This document shows positions 1-9,368 of a stretch of 58,665 nucleotides of DNA, piece after piece. This DNA is from Clostridiaceae bacterium (GTDB taxonomy: Bacteria; Bacillota; Clostridia; DSM-8532). A program made the translations under genes and the position numbers. Numbering within the stretch: position 1 is the stretch's first letter; each line of letters begins with the position of its first letter. Under the pieces are notes generated by a model. The model was not told the origin of the DNA and searched no databases. It was given only the letters and a program-made list of their open reading frames with translations. Location: the NCBI GenBank assembly GCA_012839205.1, contig DUNT01000061.1:1-58665 (forward strand), in the 5' to 3' direction.

Positions 1-1147
1 AACTTTCATTGTAGAGGTATTCCAGTTGAGGAATTCCTTCACCGTTGGGATATCCTGCCTGAGCAAGCAGTTCTTTTGCCTTTTCAAGGTTTCCTTCATA
101 GTCATAAGGATCGTAATAATCGCCGCCTACTTCACGGAATTCCTTGGTAGGATCAGCATCAGAAAGTCCTAAGGATACAAAGGCGCCCGCAGGAACCTCA
201 CCCTTTTTAGAAATTTCTTTAACGATAAATTCACGGTCAATAGCAAGAGTCAATGCCTCACGGACAAGCTTATTGTCCAGAGGAGCTTTTTGAACATTGA
301 AAGAAAGATAATATGTTCCTAATTGACCCTCAAGATGGAATTCAGGTTTGTCTCTCCATGCATCAATTTCATCATTTGGCATGTCATCAATGAAAAGAAC
401 TTCTTTCTTCTGGTATGCGTTTAACTTTGCAGTATCCTCTTCCATCAGGACAAACTTAATGTTTTCCATACCGAGCTTTTCATAATTCCAGTAATTCTTA
501 TTCTTTGACATAGTAATATGTGAACCCGGTACCCATTCTGTTATTTTGTATGGTCCATTACCGATATATGTTTTTACATCAACTGCCCATGAATCACCAT
601 GTTCCTCGACCAAATCCTGGCGAACCGGGAAGAAGGTTGGGAAAGCGGTCAGTTCCAGGAAGTAAGGAACCGGATTATAAAGAGTAACTACCAAGGTCTT
701 GTCATCGGGTGCCTGTACGTTTAAGGAGCCTTCGTTATAACCGTCAACTACTTCAAACATATATTCGTAGTCAGCTGCAGTTTCAGGGGAAATAGCACGA
801 TTCCATGAATATACGAAATCACTGGCTTTAAGGTCCTTACCATCACTCCACTTAAGACCATCGCGAAGATGGAATGTGTAAACCTTTCCGTCATCTGATA
901 CTTCATATTTCTCAGCTTGACCCGGAACAGGAACGCCGTCCCTATCAAGATTCATAAGCCCCTCGAAAGCGTGAATAATCATTGTAGCACCGTCAACTGA
1001 TGAGTTGAGTGCCGGATCAATAGTGTCAGGGTCTGGCCCGACATTAACATTAAGAGTTTCACCCGATGCGGGTTTGCCGCCGCATGCAGGCAGAATAACC
1101 ATGGCAACCATGATTATTGCAAGTAGAAGTGTAATTTTTCTCTTCAT
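1..1147 (-). CDS. oppA: Oligopeptide ABC transporter substrate-binding lipoprotein (OppA family), C-terminus cut by window edge
   Basis: I translated this from the minus strand; 382 codons are visible and the rest lies outside the window. The ATG at 1147-1145 follows GGAGG at the right distance. The N-terminus is a lipoprotein signal: a KRK start, a hydrophobic stretch, then a lipobox ending ILPAC (Cys about residue 22). After it come SBP_bac_5 features, including a DPDTIDPAL-like segment, FEGLMNLDRDG, and LRDGLKWSDGKDLKASDFVYSW. The protein should sit on the outer face of the membrane and deliver peptides to the OppBC channel. It is the last gene of oppBCDFA, separated from oppF by 116 nt that contain a stem-loop. 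The family is certain; the exact peptide specificity cannot be read. Confidence 0.93.
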   Translation of the reverse strand, partial: MKRKITLLLAIIMVAMVILPACGGKPASGETLNVNVGPDPDTIDPALNSSVDGATMIIHAFEGLMNLDRDGVPVPGQAEKYEVSDDGKVYTFHLRDGLKWSDGKDLKASDFVYSWNRAISPETAADYEYMFEVVDGYNEGSLNVQAPDDKTLVVTLYNPVPYFLELTAFPTFFPVRQDLVEEHGDSWAVDVKTYIGNGPYKITEWVPGSHITMSKNKNYWNYEKLGMENIKFVLMEEDTAKLNAYQKKEVLFIDDMPNDEIDAWRDKPEFHLEGQLGTYYLSFNVQKAPLDNKLVREALTLAIDREFIVKEISKKGEVPAGAFVSLGLSDADPTKEFREVGGDYYDPYDYEGNLEKAKELLAQAGYPNGEGIPQLEYLYNES

Positions 1148-1202
1148 TTCTAGTACCTCCATTATAAACCTAGTTATAAATTTTCTAATCTATGCTTATA
1201 AG

Positions 1203-1223
1203 CATGTAATATTAAATTACATG
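1203..1223 (-). other. Stem-loop between oppF and oppA
   Basis: CATGTAAT, a 5-nt loop, then ATTACATG: eight perfect pairs in the 116-nt oppF-oppA gap. No T-run follows it on the minus strand, so it is a poor terminator. A stem-loop upstream of a binding-protein gene could stabilise or process the mRNA, giving more binding protein than permease; that role is inference. Confidence 0.4.
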
Positions 1224-1263
1224 TAGCATGCTCCTTTAAAATAACTTTACCGTTATTATATGC

Positions 1264-2232
1264 CTATTGAACCCTATCTATATGGTGACAGGCAACAAAG
1301 TGGCCGGATGATATTTCCCTGAATTCCGGTTCCTGCTGTGCACAAAGCTCTGTTGCATATTTGCAGCGGGTCCTGAATCTGCATCCGCTTGGGGGATTCA
1401 ATGGGCTGGGCACATCGCCTTCAAGTATTATTCTTTTACTTGCCCGGCTTTGTTTTGGATCAGCAATAGGGATAGCCGAAATCAGCGATCTAGTATAAGG
1501 GTGAATGCTGTTAAATATCAATTCATAGCTGTCGGCCAATTCTACAAGTTTCCCAAGATACATTACACCGATCCTTTTACTGATATGTTTTACAATACTT
1601 AAATCATGTGCAATAAATAGATAGGTAAGACCCATTTCGGCCTGCAAATCTTCAAACATATTTACAATCTGGGCTTGAATAGAAACATCCAAAGCCGATA
1701 CAGGCTCATCGCACACTATGAACTCCGGATTAACAGCAAGCGCTCTGGCAATACCGATACGCTGCCGCTGTCCCCCTGAAAACTCATGGGGATAGCGATT
1801 TGCATGCTCGCTGTTGAGGCCGACTCTCTGCAGCATGGTAATGATTCTGTCTTGCCTGTCTTTCTTGCTTTGAGCCAATTTGTGAATATCTATGGCCTCA
1901 CCCACTATATCTGCTACAGTCATCCTGGGATTAAGGCTGGCATATGGATCCTGAAAAACAATTTGCATTCTGCGCCTGTAAGGCAACATATTTACATTGG
2001 TAATATCAGTACCGTCATATATAATTTTTCCGCCTGTTGGTTCGTATAGGCGAAGAATGGTACGCCCCAATGTGGTTTTTCCGCAACCACTCTCTCCTAC
2101 AAGGCCAAGGGTTTCTCCTTTGTTGATAAACAAGCTGACGTCATCAACAGCCTTGACATATTTAGGCTTTAACAGACTTCCGCCAACATGAAAATATTGT
2201 TTCAGGTTTTTTATTTCAAGTAGTTTACTCAT
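1264..2232 (-). CDS. oppF: Oligopeptide ABC transporter ATP-binding protein OppF
   Basis: ATPase subunit of the peptide importer, on the cytoplasmic face with OppD. Visible motifs: Walker [10 protein letters not shown] (about residues 46-54), signature SGGQRQR (152-158), Walker B with FIVCDEP (171-177) and the switch-His region FIAHDL. The C-terminus has the oligopeptide-family cysteine motif [14 protein letters not shown], which in this family can bind an iron-sulfur cluster. I start at ATG 2232 (MSKLLEI), which matches the family N-terminus and gives 322 residues. A longer reading to 2295 lies mostly inside oppD and adds a non-homologous leader. It overlaps the oppD end by 8 nt, which suggests translational coupling. 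Confidence 0.94.
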   Translation of the reverse strand: MSKLLEIKNLKQYFHVGGSLLKPKYVKAVDDVSLFINKGETLGLVGESGCGKTTLGRTILRLYEPTGGKIIYDGTDITNVNMLPYRRRMQIVFQDPYASLNPRMTVADIVGEAIDIHKLAQSKKDRQDRIITMLQRVGLNSEHANRYPHEFSGGQRQRIGIARALAVNPEFIVCDEPVSALDVSIQAQIVNMFEDLQAEMGLTYLFIAHDLSIVKHISKRIGVMYLGKLVELADSYELIFNSIHPYTRSLISAIPIADPKQSRASKRIILEGDVPSPLNPPSGCRFRTRCKYATELCAQQEPEFREISSGHFVACHHIDRVQ

Positions 2233-3226
2233 TTTTTTCACCGCCCAGCATTTCTTCCTTCTGCAGCAACCAACAGGCACTATAATGGTTGTCATTAATC
2301 TGAGTATATTCAGGCATGTGTTTTAAACAAACTTTCATACAGCTGTCGCACCGGGGTGCAAAAGGACAACCCTTTGGTGGGTTAAGCAAATCAACAGGTG
2401 TCCCCTCAATGGGTACCAGCCTTTTATGCTCTTTGTCAGTCAATATTGGAATACTGTTAAGTAAGCCTTTTGTATACTCATGTTTAGGGTTATAGAAAAT
2501 GTCATCCACTGTGCCAAACTCAACGATTTTCCCGGCATACATTACCGCTATTTTCTGGCATATGTTTGCAACTATGCCTAAATCATGAGTAATCATAATA
2601 ATTGACATACCTATTTTTTCTTTCAACTCTATCATAAGATCAAGGATTTGGGCCTGTATGGTAACATCCAACGCGGTAGTTGGCTCGTCAGCAATAAGCA
2701 GCTTCGGTTCACAGGCAAGGGCAATGGCAATCATCACCCGCTGTCTCATGCCACCTGAAAGCTCATGCGGATACTGTTTCAGCCTTTTTTCCGGCTCGTT
2801 TATTCCTACAAGGGTAAGAAGCTCTACTGCTCGCTCATGAGCTTCATTTTTATTTTTATTGGTGTGAAGCATAATTACTTCACGTATTTGATTACCTATG
2901 GTGTAAACAGGATTTAAGCTTGTCATTGGATCCTGAAAAATAATGCTTACCTCGTTACCACGGATTTTTTGCATTTCTTTCTCGGTCATTTCATTTATTT
3001 TATGGCCATTAAATTCAATAGTTCCACCGACAATTCTTCCTGCCCGGTCAGTCAGACCCATAATTGAGTAGGCAGTAACACTTTTACCGCTACCGCTTTC
3101 TCCAACTATGCCTAAAACATCTCCATCTTTCATTTGTATTGAAACATCGTTGAGGGCCTTTACCTCACCGGCGTCAGTAAAGAATGACAGGCGCTCGTTT
3201 TGTATATTCAATAATAATTCACTCAT
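2225..3226 (-). CDS. oppD: Oligopeptide ABC transporter ATP-binding protein OppD
   Basis: Second ATPase of the importer (333 residues, normal for OppD/DppD). Walker A GESGSGKS (about 42-49), signature LSGGMRQR (156-163), Walker B LLIADEP (176-182), then the C-terminal oligo_HPY region with [14 protein letters not shown], the cysteine motif characteristic of peptide-importer ATPases. The ATG at 3226 is preceded by GAGGTG, and the gene starts 10 nt after the oppC stop. It pairs with OppF to drive OppBC. The family assignment is secure; Opp versus Dpp naming rests on operon context only. Confidence 0.94.
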   Translation of the reverse strand: MSELLLNIQNERLSFFTDAGEVKALNDVSIQMKDGDVLGIVGESGSGKSVTAYSIMGLTDRAGRIVGGTIEFNGHKINEMTEKEMQKIRGNEVSIIFQDPMTSLNPVYTIGNQIREVIMLHTNKNKNEAHERAVELLTLVGINEPEKRLKQYPHELSGGMRQRVMIAIALACEPKLLIADEPTTALDVTIQAQILDLMIELKEKIGMSIIMITHDLGIVANICQKIAVMYAGKIVEFGTVDDIFYNPKHEYTKGLLNSIPILTDKEHKRLVPIEGTPVDLLNPPKGCPFAPRCDSCMKVCLKHMPEYTQINDNHYSACWLLQKEEMLGGEKNE

Positions 3227-3236
3227 TCATTGCACC

Positions 3237-4286
3237 TCAATTCTTCAGTTTCGGGTCAAATGCGTCCCTGAGCCCGTCTCCCAGTAAGTTAAAGGACAAA
3301 ATAATCAAACTTATCATAATAGCCGGTGCCATTAGCCTATAGGGATAGGATTGTATCCCGCCGATAGCATCAGCAGCCATTGAACCCAGACTTGGCATTG
3401 GAGCTGCCACACCAATACCTATAAAGCTCAAAAAGCTCTCGGTAAAAATTGCCGAAGGAATCTGCAATGTAGTGGTGACAATAAGAGCTCCCATACTGTT
3501 AACCAATAAATGCTTTCTTATTATCCGACCATGACCGGCCCCCAGAGCCCTTGCAGCTGTAACAAATTCCTGCTCTTTTAAAGAAAGAACCTGGCTTCGT
3601 ACAATTCTTGCCATACCAACCCAATATAAAAGGGAGAACACAATAAAAATACAGATTAATCCCACACCGATCGTATTTATCCACTCAAAGCCCGGAACAT
3701 TGTTGGCAAGGTCTTCCAGAGGGTATTTCAGAGTTACCATAAGCAGGATTATTATGAGAATATCAGGAACAGTGTATATAATATCCACAATACGCATCAT
3801 AATCATATCAACTTTTCCGCCAAAATATCCGGCTATGGAACCATAAATGGAACCGATGATTAAGACTAAAAAACTGGCTACAAGACCAACCAAAAGTGAA
3901 ATCCTGCTTCCATACATCAATCTGACCATAGTATCCCTACCCAGGCTGTCAGTACCTAGTATATGGGGAAACACCTTGCCCCCTGCTGCCTTTAATTCCA
4001 GCTCCTGCTGGGAGTATTGCATTGGTGCAAGATTTTCACTGCCTCTAACTTGCTGTTCATAGGAATACGGATAAACACCCGGCATAATAAATGCAAAAAT
4101 AAGTACAAAAATTATAACAATTAAACTGGTCATTGCTATTTTATTTTTTTTAAAACGACGTACTCCGTCCCGCCAGAAGCTCACGCTTTCACGCATTATA
4201 ACAAGACTCTGTTTTTCTTCCTTGTCGGCAGGAAGGAAATCAGATACATCTAATTGTAAGCTGAGTTTATTATTAACTTGCTTCAT
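3237..4286 (-). CDS. oppC: Oligopeptide ABC transporter permease OppC
   Basis: Inner-membrane permease, 349 residues. An N-terminal cytoplasmic segment is followed by OppC_N and a first membrane span (about residues 51-70), then a loop ending in the family landmark HILGTDSLGRDTMVRLMYGSR. After that comes a BPD_transp_1 core with the EAA loop (AARALGAGHGRIIRKHLL), which docks on OppD/F. The start is ATG 4286 with a GGAAGG ribosome site. It lies 15 nt downstream of oppB. The substrate channel is formed with OppB. Confidence 0.94.
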   Translation of the reverse strand: MKQVNNKLSLQLDVSDFLPADKEEKQSLVIMRESVSFWRDGVRRFKKNKIAMTSLIVIIFVLIFAFIMPGVYPYSYEQQVRGSENLAPMQYSQQELELKAAGGKVFPHILGTDSLGRDTMVRLMYGSRISLLVGLVASFLVLIIGSIYGSIAGYFGGKVDMIMMRIVDIIYTVPDILIIILLMVTLKYPLEDLANNVPGFEWINTIGVGLICIFIVFSLLYWVGMARIVRSQVLSLKEQEFVTAARALGAGHGRIIRKHLLVNSMGALIVTTTLQIPSAIFTESFLSFIGIGVAAPMPSLGSMAADAIGGIQSYPYRLMAPAIMISLIILSFNLLGDGLRDAFDPKLKN

Positions 4287-4301
4287 ATTTTACCTTCCTT
4301 C

Positions 4302-5219
4302 CTACTTAAATTGAATTCTCGGGTCTACAATCTTATAAGCAATGTCTACCAGCAAGTTCATAATAATAATAAGAGCCGCCAGAAAAATTGTGGTTCCCAT
4401 TATCATAGTGTAATCCCTGTTAATAATTGAGCTGATAAACTCACTTCCAAGACCCGGAATTGTAAAGATTTTTTCCACAACAAAACTTCCTGTTAGAGTA
4501 TAGGCAAGCAGTGGCCCAAGATATGTTACAACAGGAAGTATAGCGTTTCTAAGAGCATGTTTGAAAAGCATCACAAACTGTGACAATCCTTTTGCTCTTG
4601 CAGTACGCATATAATCCTGACCCAGTACCTCAAGCATACTTGTTCGCATCAGTCGGGAGATATATGATGAAGGATATAGTGATAACGCTATAACCGGCAT
4701 AATATAATGCTTCCATGACGTTAACCCATATGTAGGCAACAAGTCCAGCTTAACGCTGAAAATCAGCATCAGCAATGTTGACACAACAAAACTGGGTACA
4801 GCTATACCTGCAGTAGAAAAAACAACAATTACATTATCAATCCATTTTCCTCTGTTTAGTGCAGCTATGCTGCCCAGAGGTATTCCAACCAAAATGGCCA
4901 GCAAAATACCCAATCCACCTACTCTGGCAGATACTTTAAAGCCGGTGGAGATAATTGAGGAAACAGTTCTTCCTCTTTGCTTTATAGAGACACCCATATC
5001 TCCCTGAACCAGTTTGACCATATAGTTTTTGTATTGAACTATTTTAGGCTGGTCCAGTCCGTATTTTTGGTTAAGTGCTTCCAGCGTTGCAGCCGAAGGC
5101 GCTTTTTCGGCAAGAAATGGTCCACCCGGGACCATAAACATTAATGTAAAAGTAAGTGTAGCCACAAGCCAAAGAGTAAATATTGACATCAATAATCTCT
5201 TTGTTATATAAGCATACAA
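4302..5219 (-). CDS. oppB: Oligopeptide ABC transporter permease OppB
   Basis: First gene of the opp operon and partner permease of OppC. There is an N-terminal span (RLLMSIFTLWLVATLTF), the conserved MFMVPGGPF segment, and the EAA loop (ARAKGLSQFVMLFKHALRNA) near residues 210-230. The C-terminus ends in VDPRIQFK, typical of OppB. Two starts compete: GTG at 5228, overlapped by its own putative ribosome site, and TTG at 5219, eight nt after GGAG. I use TTG 5219 (305 residues). Family members are close to this length. Confidence 0.92.
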   Translation of the reverse strand: MYAYITKRLLMSIFTLWLVATLTFTLMFMVPGGPFLAEKAPSAATLEALNQKYGLDQPKIVQYKNYMVKLVQGDMGVSIKQRGRTVSSIISTGFKVSARVGGLGILLAILVGIPLGSIAALNRGKWIDNVIVVFSTAGIAVPSFVVSTLLMLIFSVKLDLLPTYGLTSWKHYIMPVIALSLYPSSYISRLMRTSMLEVLGQDYMRTARAKGLSQFVMLFKHALRNAILPVVTYLGPLLAYTLTGSFVVEKIFTIPGLGSEFISSIINRDYTMIMGTTIFLAALIIIMNLLVDIAYKIVDPRIQFK

Positions 5220-5304
5220 AAATATCACTCCAATTCAAACACTCTTTTTTTAGGCGTGTTATAGTAAACTCAATCTTAATAGATTAAGTGTTTCTTTCTT
5301 TTTT

Positions 5305-5333
5305 ATTCTAATTGGCAAATATATGACGGGCAA
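5305..5333 (-). promoter_or_regulatory. Candidate SigA promoter of the opp operon
   Basis: On the minus strand TTGCCC (5333-5328), 17 nt, TAGAAT (5310-5305), about 85 nt before oppB. Both boxes differ from consensus at two positions or fewer and the spacing is optimal. It is the best match I found in the region between oppB and the divergent helicase gene. Confidence 0.45.
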
Positions 5334-5474
5334 AATCTGGACTGATGTCATTCCTATAATACCTCGGCCATAATGTGAAACGATTAAGTTAATATATTTC
5401 TATATTAATCACACCTTGCTGCCAAAATTCAAAAACCTCACTTCAGTATAAATCATTGATAAACGAATGTCAAA

Positions 5475-5503
5475 ATAATTATAAATCCAAAATTTATAAT
5501 TAT
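5475..5503. repeat. Perfect 12-bp inverted repeat in the oppB/helicase divergent region
   Basis: ATAATTATAAAT, a 5-nt spacer, then ATTTATAATTAT: twelve of twelve pairs. It sits between the divergent opp and helicase promoters. Being all A/T it could form by chance more easily than a mixed sequence. It has no T-tail that would make it a terminator, so a binding site for a dimeric regulator is the likelier reading. Confidence 0.5.
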
Positions 5504-5555
5504 CAAATCCAATAACAGCCATGGATTATATTGTGAATAACGCCGGTCTTTTATG

Positions 5556-5585
5556 TTGACCCACATACTTTATATAAAGTATACT
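5556..5585 (+). promoter_or_regulatory. SigA-type promoter of the helicase-nuclease gene
   Basis: TTGACC (5556-5561), 18 nt, TATACT (5580-5585), which places the transcription start near 5592. It lies inside the first codons of the longest open frame. This argues that translation starts further down, at TTG 5688. Confidence 0.75.
5565..5582. repeat. Perfect 18-bp palindrome within the helicase promoter spacer
   Basis: ATACTTTATATAAAGTAT reads identically on both strands and fills the space between the -35 and -10 boxes, touching the -10. It is a natural place for a repressor. It differs from the LexA box that follows it, so a second regulator is possible but unproven. Confidence 0.5.
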
Positions 5586-5591
5586 GTATGT

Positions 5592-5603
5592 GAACATATG
5601 TTC
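5592..5603. promoter_or_regulatory. LexA/DinR SOS operator
   Basis: GAACATATGTTC is a perfect palindrome matching the Gram-positive LexA (DinR) core GAAC-N4-GTTC, including the ATAT centre common in strong boxes. It covers the predicted transcription start just behind the -10 box, the standard place for repression. The downstream gene encodes a helicase-nuclease, which fits SOS control. Confidence 0.85.
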
Positions 5604-5687
5604 TTAAAGAGAAGTATTACAACAGAGACGAGTTTTGGAAACACAGTCACTCAGAATGCAAATCCATGCTTCAATAAGGAGATTGTT

Positions 5688-8114
5688 TTGTCAAAAAGAT
5701 TAAATAATAAAGAGATATCGTCTAATCAAGAGGAGGCATTGCACTTCAAGACTTCGGTACGAAACCTTGTGGCTTTTTCTGTTAAGGATGATGCGCTTTG
5801 GAGCTTCTCCTCATATCGTCTTGCCAATGAAGGCTCGCTGGCTCATTCTCAGCTTCAGGCAATAAACAAAGCTAAAGGGAATTATGCTTCGGAGGTTCAT
5901 CTGTCATACACCTTTGAAATAATGAATTGTATTCTGGAAGTGAACGGAAGGTCAGATGGTATATGGAGACTTAAAGATAAAATTATTGTTCAGGAGATTA
6001 AAACCTCTGCTGCTCCATTATCTGAAATTCATGAAAATTTTAGTGAAGCTCACTGGGCACAGGGTAAGTGTTACGCCTATCTGATATCTTTACTTGAAGA
6101 TATCGATGAAGTTACTGTACGTCTTACCTATTATGACCGGGAGAAAAATGAGGAAAAATCTTTTGACAAATGCTATAGCCGGAACAAACTTCAGCGGTTT
6201 TTTAAAACACTGGTTTACCCTTATCTCACCTGGGCAATTTCACAGGAAAAATGGAAGGAAATCCGGAACCTGTCTATTAAAGACATAATCTTTCCATATC
6301 CCTCATACAGAAAAGGCCAGAAACTCCTGGCGTATAATACCTATAAATGCATGGAGGATAATAAGCGGCTTTTTGTGCAGGCTCCTACAGGCATAGGGAA
6401 AACAATGGGGGTTCTTTATCCGGCAATTAAGGCTCTGGGCGAAGGAAAAGTAGACAGACTTTTTTACGCAACTGCCAAAACCACCACCAGAGGGATAGCC
6501 GAAACGGCATATAATATCCTTGCTGAACAAGGACTGCGTCTAAAAGTGCTAACCCTTACAGCAAAAGAAAAGATTTGTCTTAACGATGAAAAGGACTGCA
6601 ACCCTGATAAATGCCCTTTTATTTTAGGTTATATGTCACGTTGCCGTAAGGTAGTTAAGGAACTTCTCAAAAAGCATGACTTCTTCCCCAGGGAAATTAT
6701 TGCCCAAGCCGGCTTGCGTCATGGTATCTGCCCGTTCGAGCTTAGTCTTGACCTGGCTCTGAGCTGCGACCTTATAATATGTGACTATAATTATATTTTT
6801 GATCCCAGAGTATATTTAAGACGTTTTTTTGAGCAAAAAGGAAGGGAAAACTACCTTATAATGATAGACGAAGCCCATAACCTCTTTGACCGTGCCAGAG
6901 GAATGTATTCGGCAGAATTAAACGTCAGATTGCTTCTGGATATATCAAAAGAAATAAAGAAGGATTTGCCCGTAATAACCAAAGCATTATTAAAGCTCAG
7001 AAAAGAGCTTGCTGCTTTGGAAAATCAGGCAGGAGAACCTGCTTTTGAGGCTGGTGGCGTAAAATACAACATGGACTGTAATGCCCCTTATAGCCTTAAA
7101 GCTCCCCTTGGAGAATTTATAACAGCTACTGAAGGCTGGATAGCCGGAGAAAAAGAAGATGAACCTTACACCGATAAGCTGGTAAATGTATTCTTTGAAA
7201 TTCTGCATTTTAAAAACATTCTTGAAATTTACTCAGATAATTACCGTACTCTGATGACCGGAAAAAAGACCAGGTTTTGTCTGAAGCTGGTGTGTCTCGA
7301 TCCGAGTACCATGTTAGACAGCAAAATGTGTTCGGCAAAAAGCGCAGTTCTCTTTTCTGCGACTTTGTCTCCGCTTTGGTATTTTAAGAGTATTCTGGGA
7401 GGAAGGGGCGAAGATATTACCCTGAGGCTTCCCTCACCCTTCCCGCGAAAAAATCTTCTGGTTCTTAATGAAGATTGTATTGAAACCCGGTACAGCCACC
7501 GGGAACAGTATCTGGAATCAACTGCCAGGGCTATATATGACTGGTCGGTTTCCCACAAAGGAAATATTATGGTCTTCTTCCCGTCCTACAAATATCTGCT
7601 TGATGTATTGGAGTTTTTTAAGGCTTTGGCTCCTGATTTTGATATACTCTGTCAGAACCGGGAAATGGACGAACCTGCCAGAGAGGACTTTTTAAGAAAA
7701 TTTAATGATTTCGGAGACAAAAACCGTATTGCTTTCTGTGTCTTGGGAGGTGTTTTTGGCGAAGGCATAGACTTGACGGGAGAAAAACTTACCGGAGTCA
7801 TTATTGTAGGCGTAGGCCTGCCCCAGGTCTCCCCGGAACTCGAAATCATGCGTAATTATTATCAGAATAAAGGGGTATCGGGTTTTGCATTTGCCTATAC
7901 CTATCCTGGTATCAACAAGGTGCTGCAGGCCGCCGGAAGACTAATCAGGTCTGAAAATGACCGTGGAGCCCTATTATTGATAGATTCAAGGTTTGCTGCA
8001 TCTGAATATTTAAGTCTTCTTCCGGAGGAATGGCATCCTATCCCGAAAACTTCGCAGGGAACATCGGCTTACGGGGTTGCTTCAGGTTTTTGGAATAAGA
8101 ATAAAGAGGCTTAG
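5688..8114 (+). CDS. SOS-controlled Rad3/XPD (DinG-like) DNA helicase with N-terminal PD-(D/E)XK nuclease-like domain
   Basis: 808 residues from TTG 5688, which follows AAGGAG by six nt. Upstream starts at 5553 and 5598 lie in the promoter and operator and lack a ribosome site. Residues about 60-200 look like a PD-(D/E)XK (Cas4/RecB-like) nuclease: GRSDGIW supplies the Asp, VQEIKTS supplies E-x-K, and AQGKCYAY the following Gln/Tyr helix. The helicase has Walker A APTGIGKT (232-239), clustered cysteines (KICLN, DCNPDKCPF, GICPFE) placed like the XPD/DinG iron-sulfur cluster, a DEAH box (IDEAHN, near 394), and motif VI QAAGRLIRSENDRG. It should unwind damaged or structured DNA 5' to 3'. Its 3' end overlaps the opposing DUF5711 gene by 4 bp, with no terminator between. 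Confidence 0.88.
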   Translation: MSKRLNNKEISSNQEEALHFKTSVRNLVAFSVKDDALWSFSSYRLANEGSLAHSQLQAINKAKGNYASEVHLSYTFEIMNCILEVNGRSDGIWRLKDKIIVQEIKTSAAPLSEIHENFSEAHWAQGKCYAYLISLLEDIDEVTVRLTYYDREKNEEKSFDKCYSRNKLQRFFKTLVYPYLTWAISQEKWKEIRNLSIKDIIFPYPSYRKGQKLLAYNTYKCMEDNKRLFVQAPTGIGKTMGVLYPAIKALGEGKVDRLFYATAKTTTRGIAETAYNILAEQGLRLKVLTLTAKEKICLNDEKDCNPDKCPFILGYMSRCRKVVKELLKKHDFFPREIIAQAGLRHGICPFELSLDLALSCDLIICDYNYIFDPRVYLRRFFEQKGRENYLIMIDEAHNLFDRARGMYSAELNVRLLLDISKEIKKDLPVITKALLKLRKELAALENQAGEPAFEAGGVKYNMDCNAPYSLKAPLGEFITATEGWIAGEKEDEPYTDKLVNVFFEILHFKNILEIYSDNYRTLMTGKKTRFCLKLVCLDPSTMLDSKMCSAKSAVLFSATLSPLWYFKSILGGRGEDITLRLPSPFPRKNLLVLNEDCIETRYSHREQYLESTARAIYDWSVSHKGNIMVFFPSYKYLLDVLEFFKALAPDFDILCQNREMDEPAREDFLRKFNDFGDKNRIAFCVLGGVFGEGIDLTGEKLTGVIIVGVGLPQVSPELEIMRNYYQNKGVSGFAFAYTYPGINKVLQAAGRLIRSENDRGALLLIDSRFAASEYLSLLPEEWHPIPKTSQGTSAYGVASGFWNKNKEA

Positions 8115-9346
8115 AATATACCCAAGAATTTTTGTTTTACCTTAATTTTGACACGGCTAATAGCATCTGATGAAACAACATATGCCAGATCATCTTTTGC
8201 AAGATATACACCGGAAATATATGATTTCGCGGTATAACGATCCATAATCTCACCATCCTCGTTAATAAAAAGCACTTCAGATTCAGCTATTACAGCCGCA
8301 GTTTTCTTTTTAGTGGCTATCCCTGTCACCTTTGCATCTATATCAAATTTTGTTTTTTCGGTTCCGTTATTATTATAAATCTGTATGGTGGTCTGATAGC
8401 GCCTGTCCCTTGAAAATGCTTCGTTATCCAAAAGCGCCGCTATTGGAAATTTATTTTGTATAGCATTCGCTGCTGTTACCGTGTATCCCTCATAATTCTT
8501 TTCCCATACAGTATTGAAGGCATTATCAATTGTCATTATGCTTTTTTCTCCATAAATCAGGAGCCTTTCTTCCATTAACGGAAAGCATCCTCCAATTATC
8601 TCATTTTCTCCTTTTATACTTGCTTTCTGGTTCATTGCAGGATCTAGTATTTCAAAAATCCCGTTGGCCTCAAGGCCGGATGCCTCAAGGCTGCTTACAG
8701 CAAAGAAGGCTTTATTATATCCGGGATAGTTTACAACTGAAAAAGGATAATAATTTGAAACATTTCTGAAAGAAACCTCCTGGCCATCTCTGGAATAAGC
8801 CCGGATTGTCCGTTTGTAGCCGGATTGTTTACTTTCGGTTATTAATAGAATCCATGTGTCTGAAATACTTGCGTTCACAATAAGCTCATCAATATTTTTT
8901 TCCCAGGCTATCCTGTTATTATTTATCAAAGCAAAATATTGCCCCGCTAAATCTGCTACCAATGTTTCATCAGCATATGATATAACAAAAGGTTCTTTTA
9001 AGGTTACTGGAATGTATGCTTTCTCCATTCCGTCGGGATCAATAATTTTAACATAACTCACCGTAGCCACTGCAAGATTGTTGGAAACAGCGGAACAATG
9101 AACATTTTCATTTTCATCAAATGTCAGAACGGTTTTTACAGTTTCTTTAAGTGTATCAATTTCACTGGTACTGACGGTAAAAACACGGTTATATAACCCC
9201 GTTACCCCATCGGAGAGTACAACAAAAGGGTTTATGTCCAAGAAAGCATATAATACTACTCCCGACACTATAATCAATATTAACAGAAAGAGGGCCAGCT
9301 TTAACAAACTGAAACCCTTTGTGTTCTTAGTGTTATCTGATTCCAT
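8111..9346 (-). CDS. DUF5711-type membrane-anchored beta-propeller-like protein
   Basis: 411 residues. A short cytoplasmic N-terminus is followed by one membrane span (about 13-34, LLKLALFLLILIIVSGVVLY). The rest is an extracytoplasmic region of repeated beta-strand pairs (WEKNIDELIVNASISDTWILLITE, IRAYSRDGQEVSF, WEKNYEGYTVTAANAI), the style of a WD40/PQQ-like propeller. I recall the DUF5711 family for such clostridial proteins; no function is known to me. It is the last gene of a four-gene operon (gap 22 nt from the S41 protease). The ATG at 9346 follows AAAGGAG. No catalytic motif is apparent, so a binding or scaffold role outside the membrane is inferred. Confidence 0.72.
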   Translation of the reverse strand: MESDNTKNTKGFSLLKLALFLLILIIVSGVVLYAFLDINPFVVLSDGVTGLYNRVFTVSTSEIDTLKETVKTVLTFDENENVHCSAVSNNLAVATVSYVKIIDPDGMEKAYIPVTLKEPFVISYADETLVADLAGQYFALINNNRIAWEKNIDELIVNASISDTWILLITESKQSGYKRTIRAYSRDGQEVSFRNVSNYYPFSVVNYPGYNKAFFAVSSLEASGLEANGIFEILDPAMNQKASIKGENEIIGGCFPLMEERLLIYGEKSIMTIDNAFNTVWEKNYEGYTVTAANAIQNKFPIAALLDNEAFSRDRRYQTTIQIYNNNGTEKTKFDIDAKVTGIATKKKTAAVIAESEVLFINEDGEIMDRYTAKSYISGVYLAKDDLAYVVSSDAISRVKIKVKQKFLGIF

Positions 9347-9368
9347 GTATAAAAAAGACTCTCCTTTG

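Noticed and set aside
5553-5687. Long N-terminal extension of the helicase frame
   Set aside because: It contains the promoter and LexA operator and lacks a ribosome site; TTG 5688 has AAGGAG.
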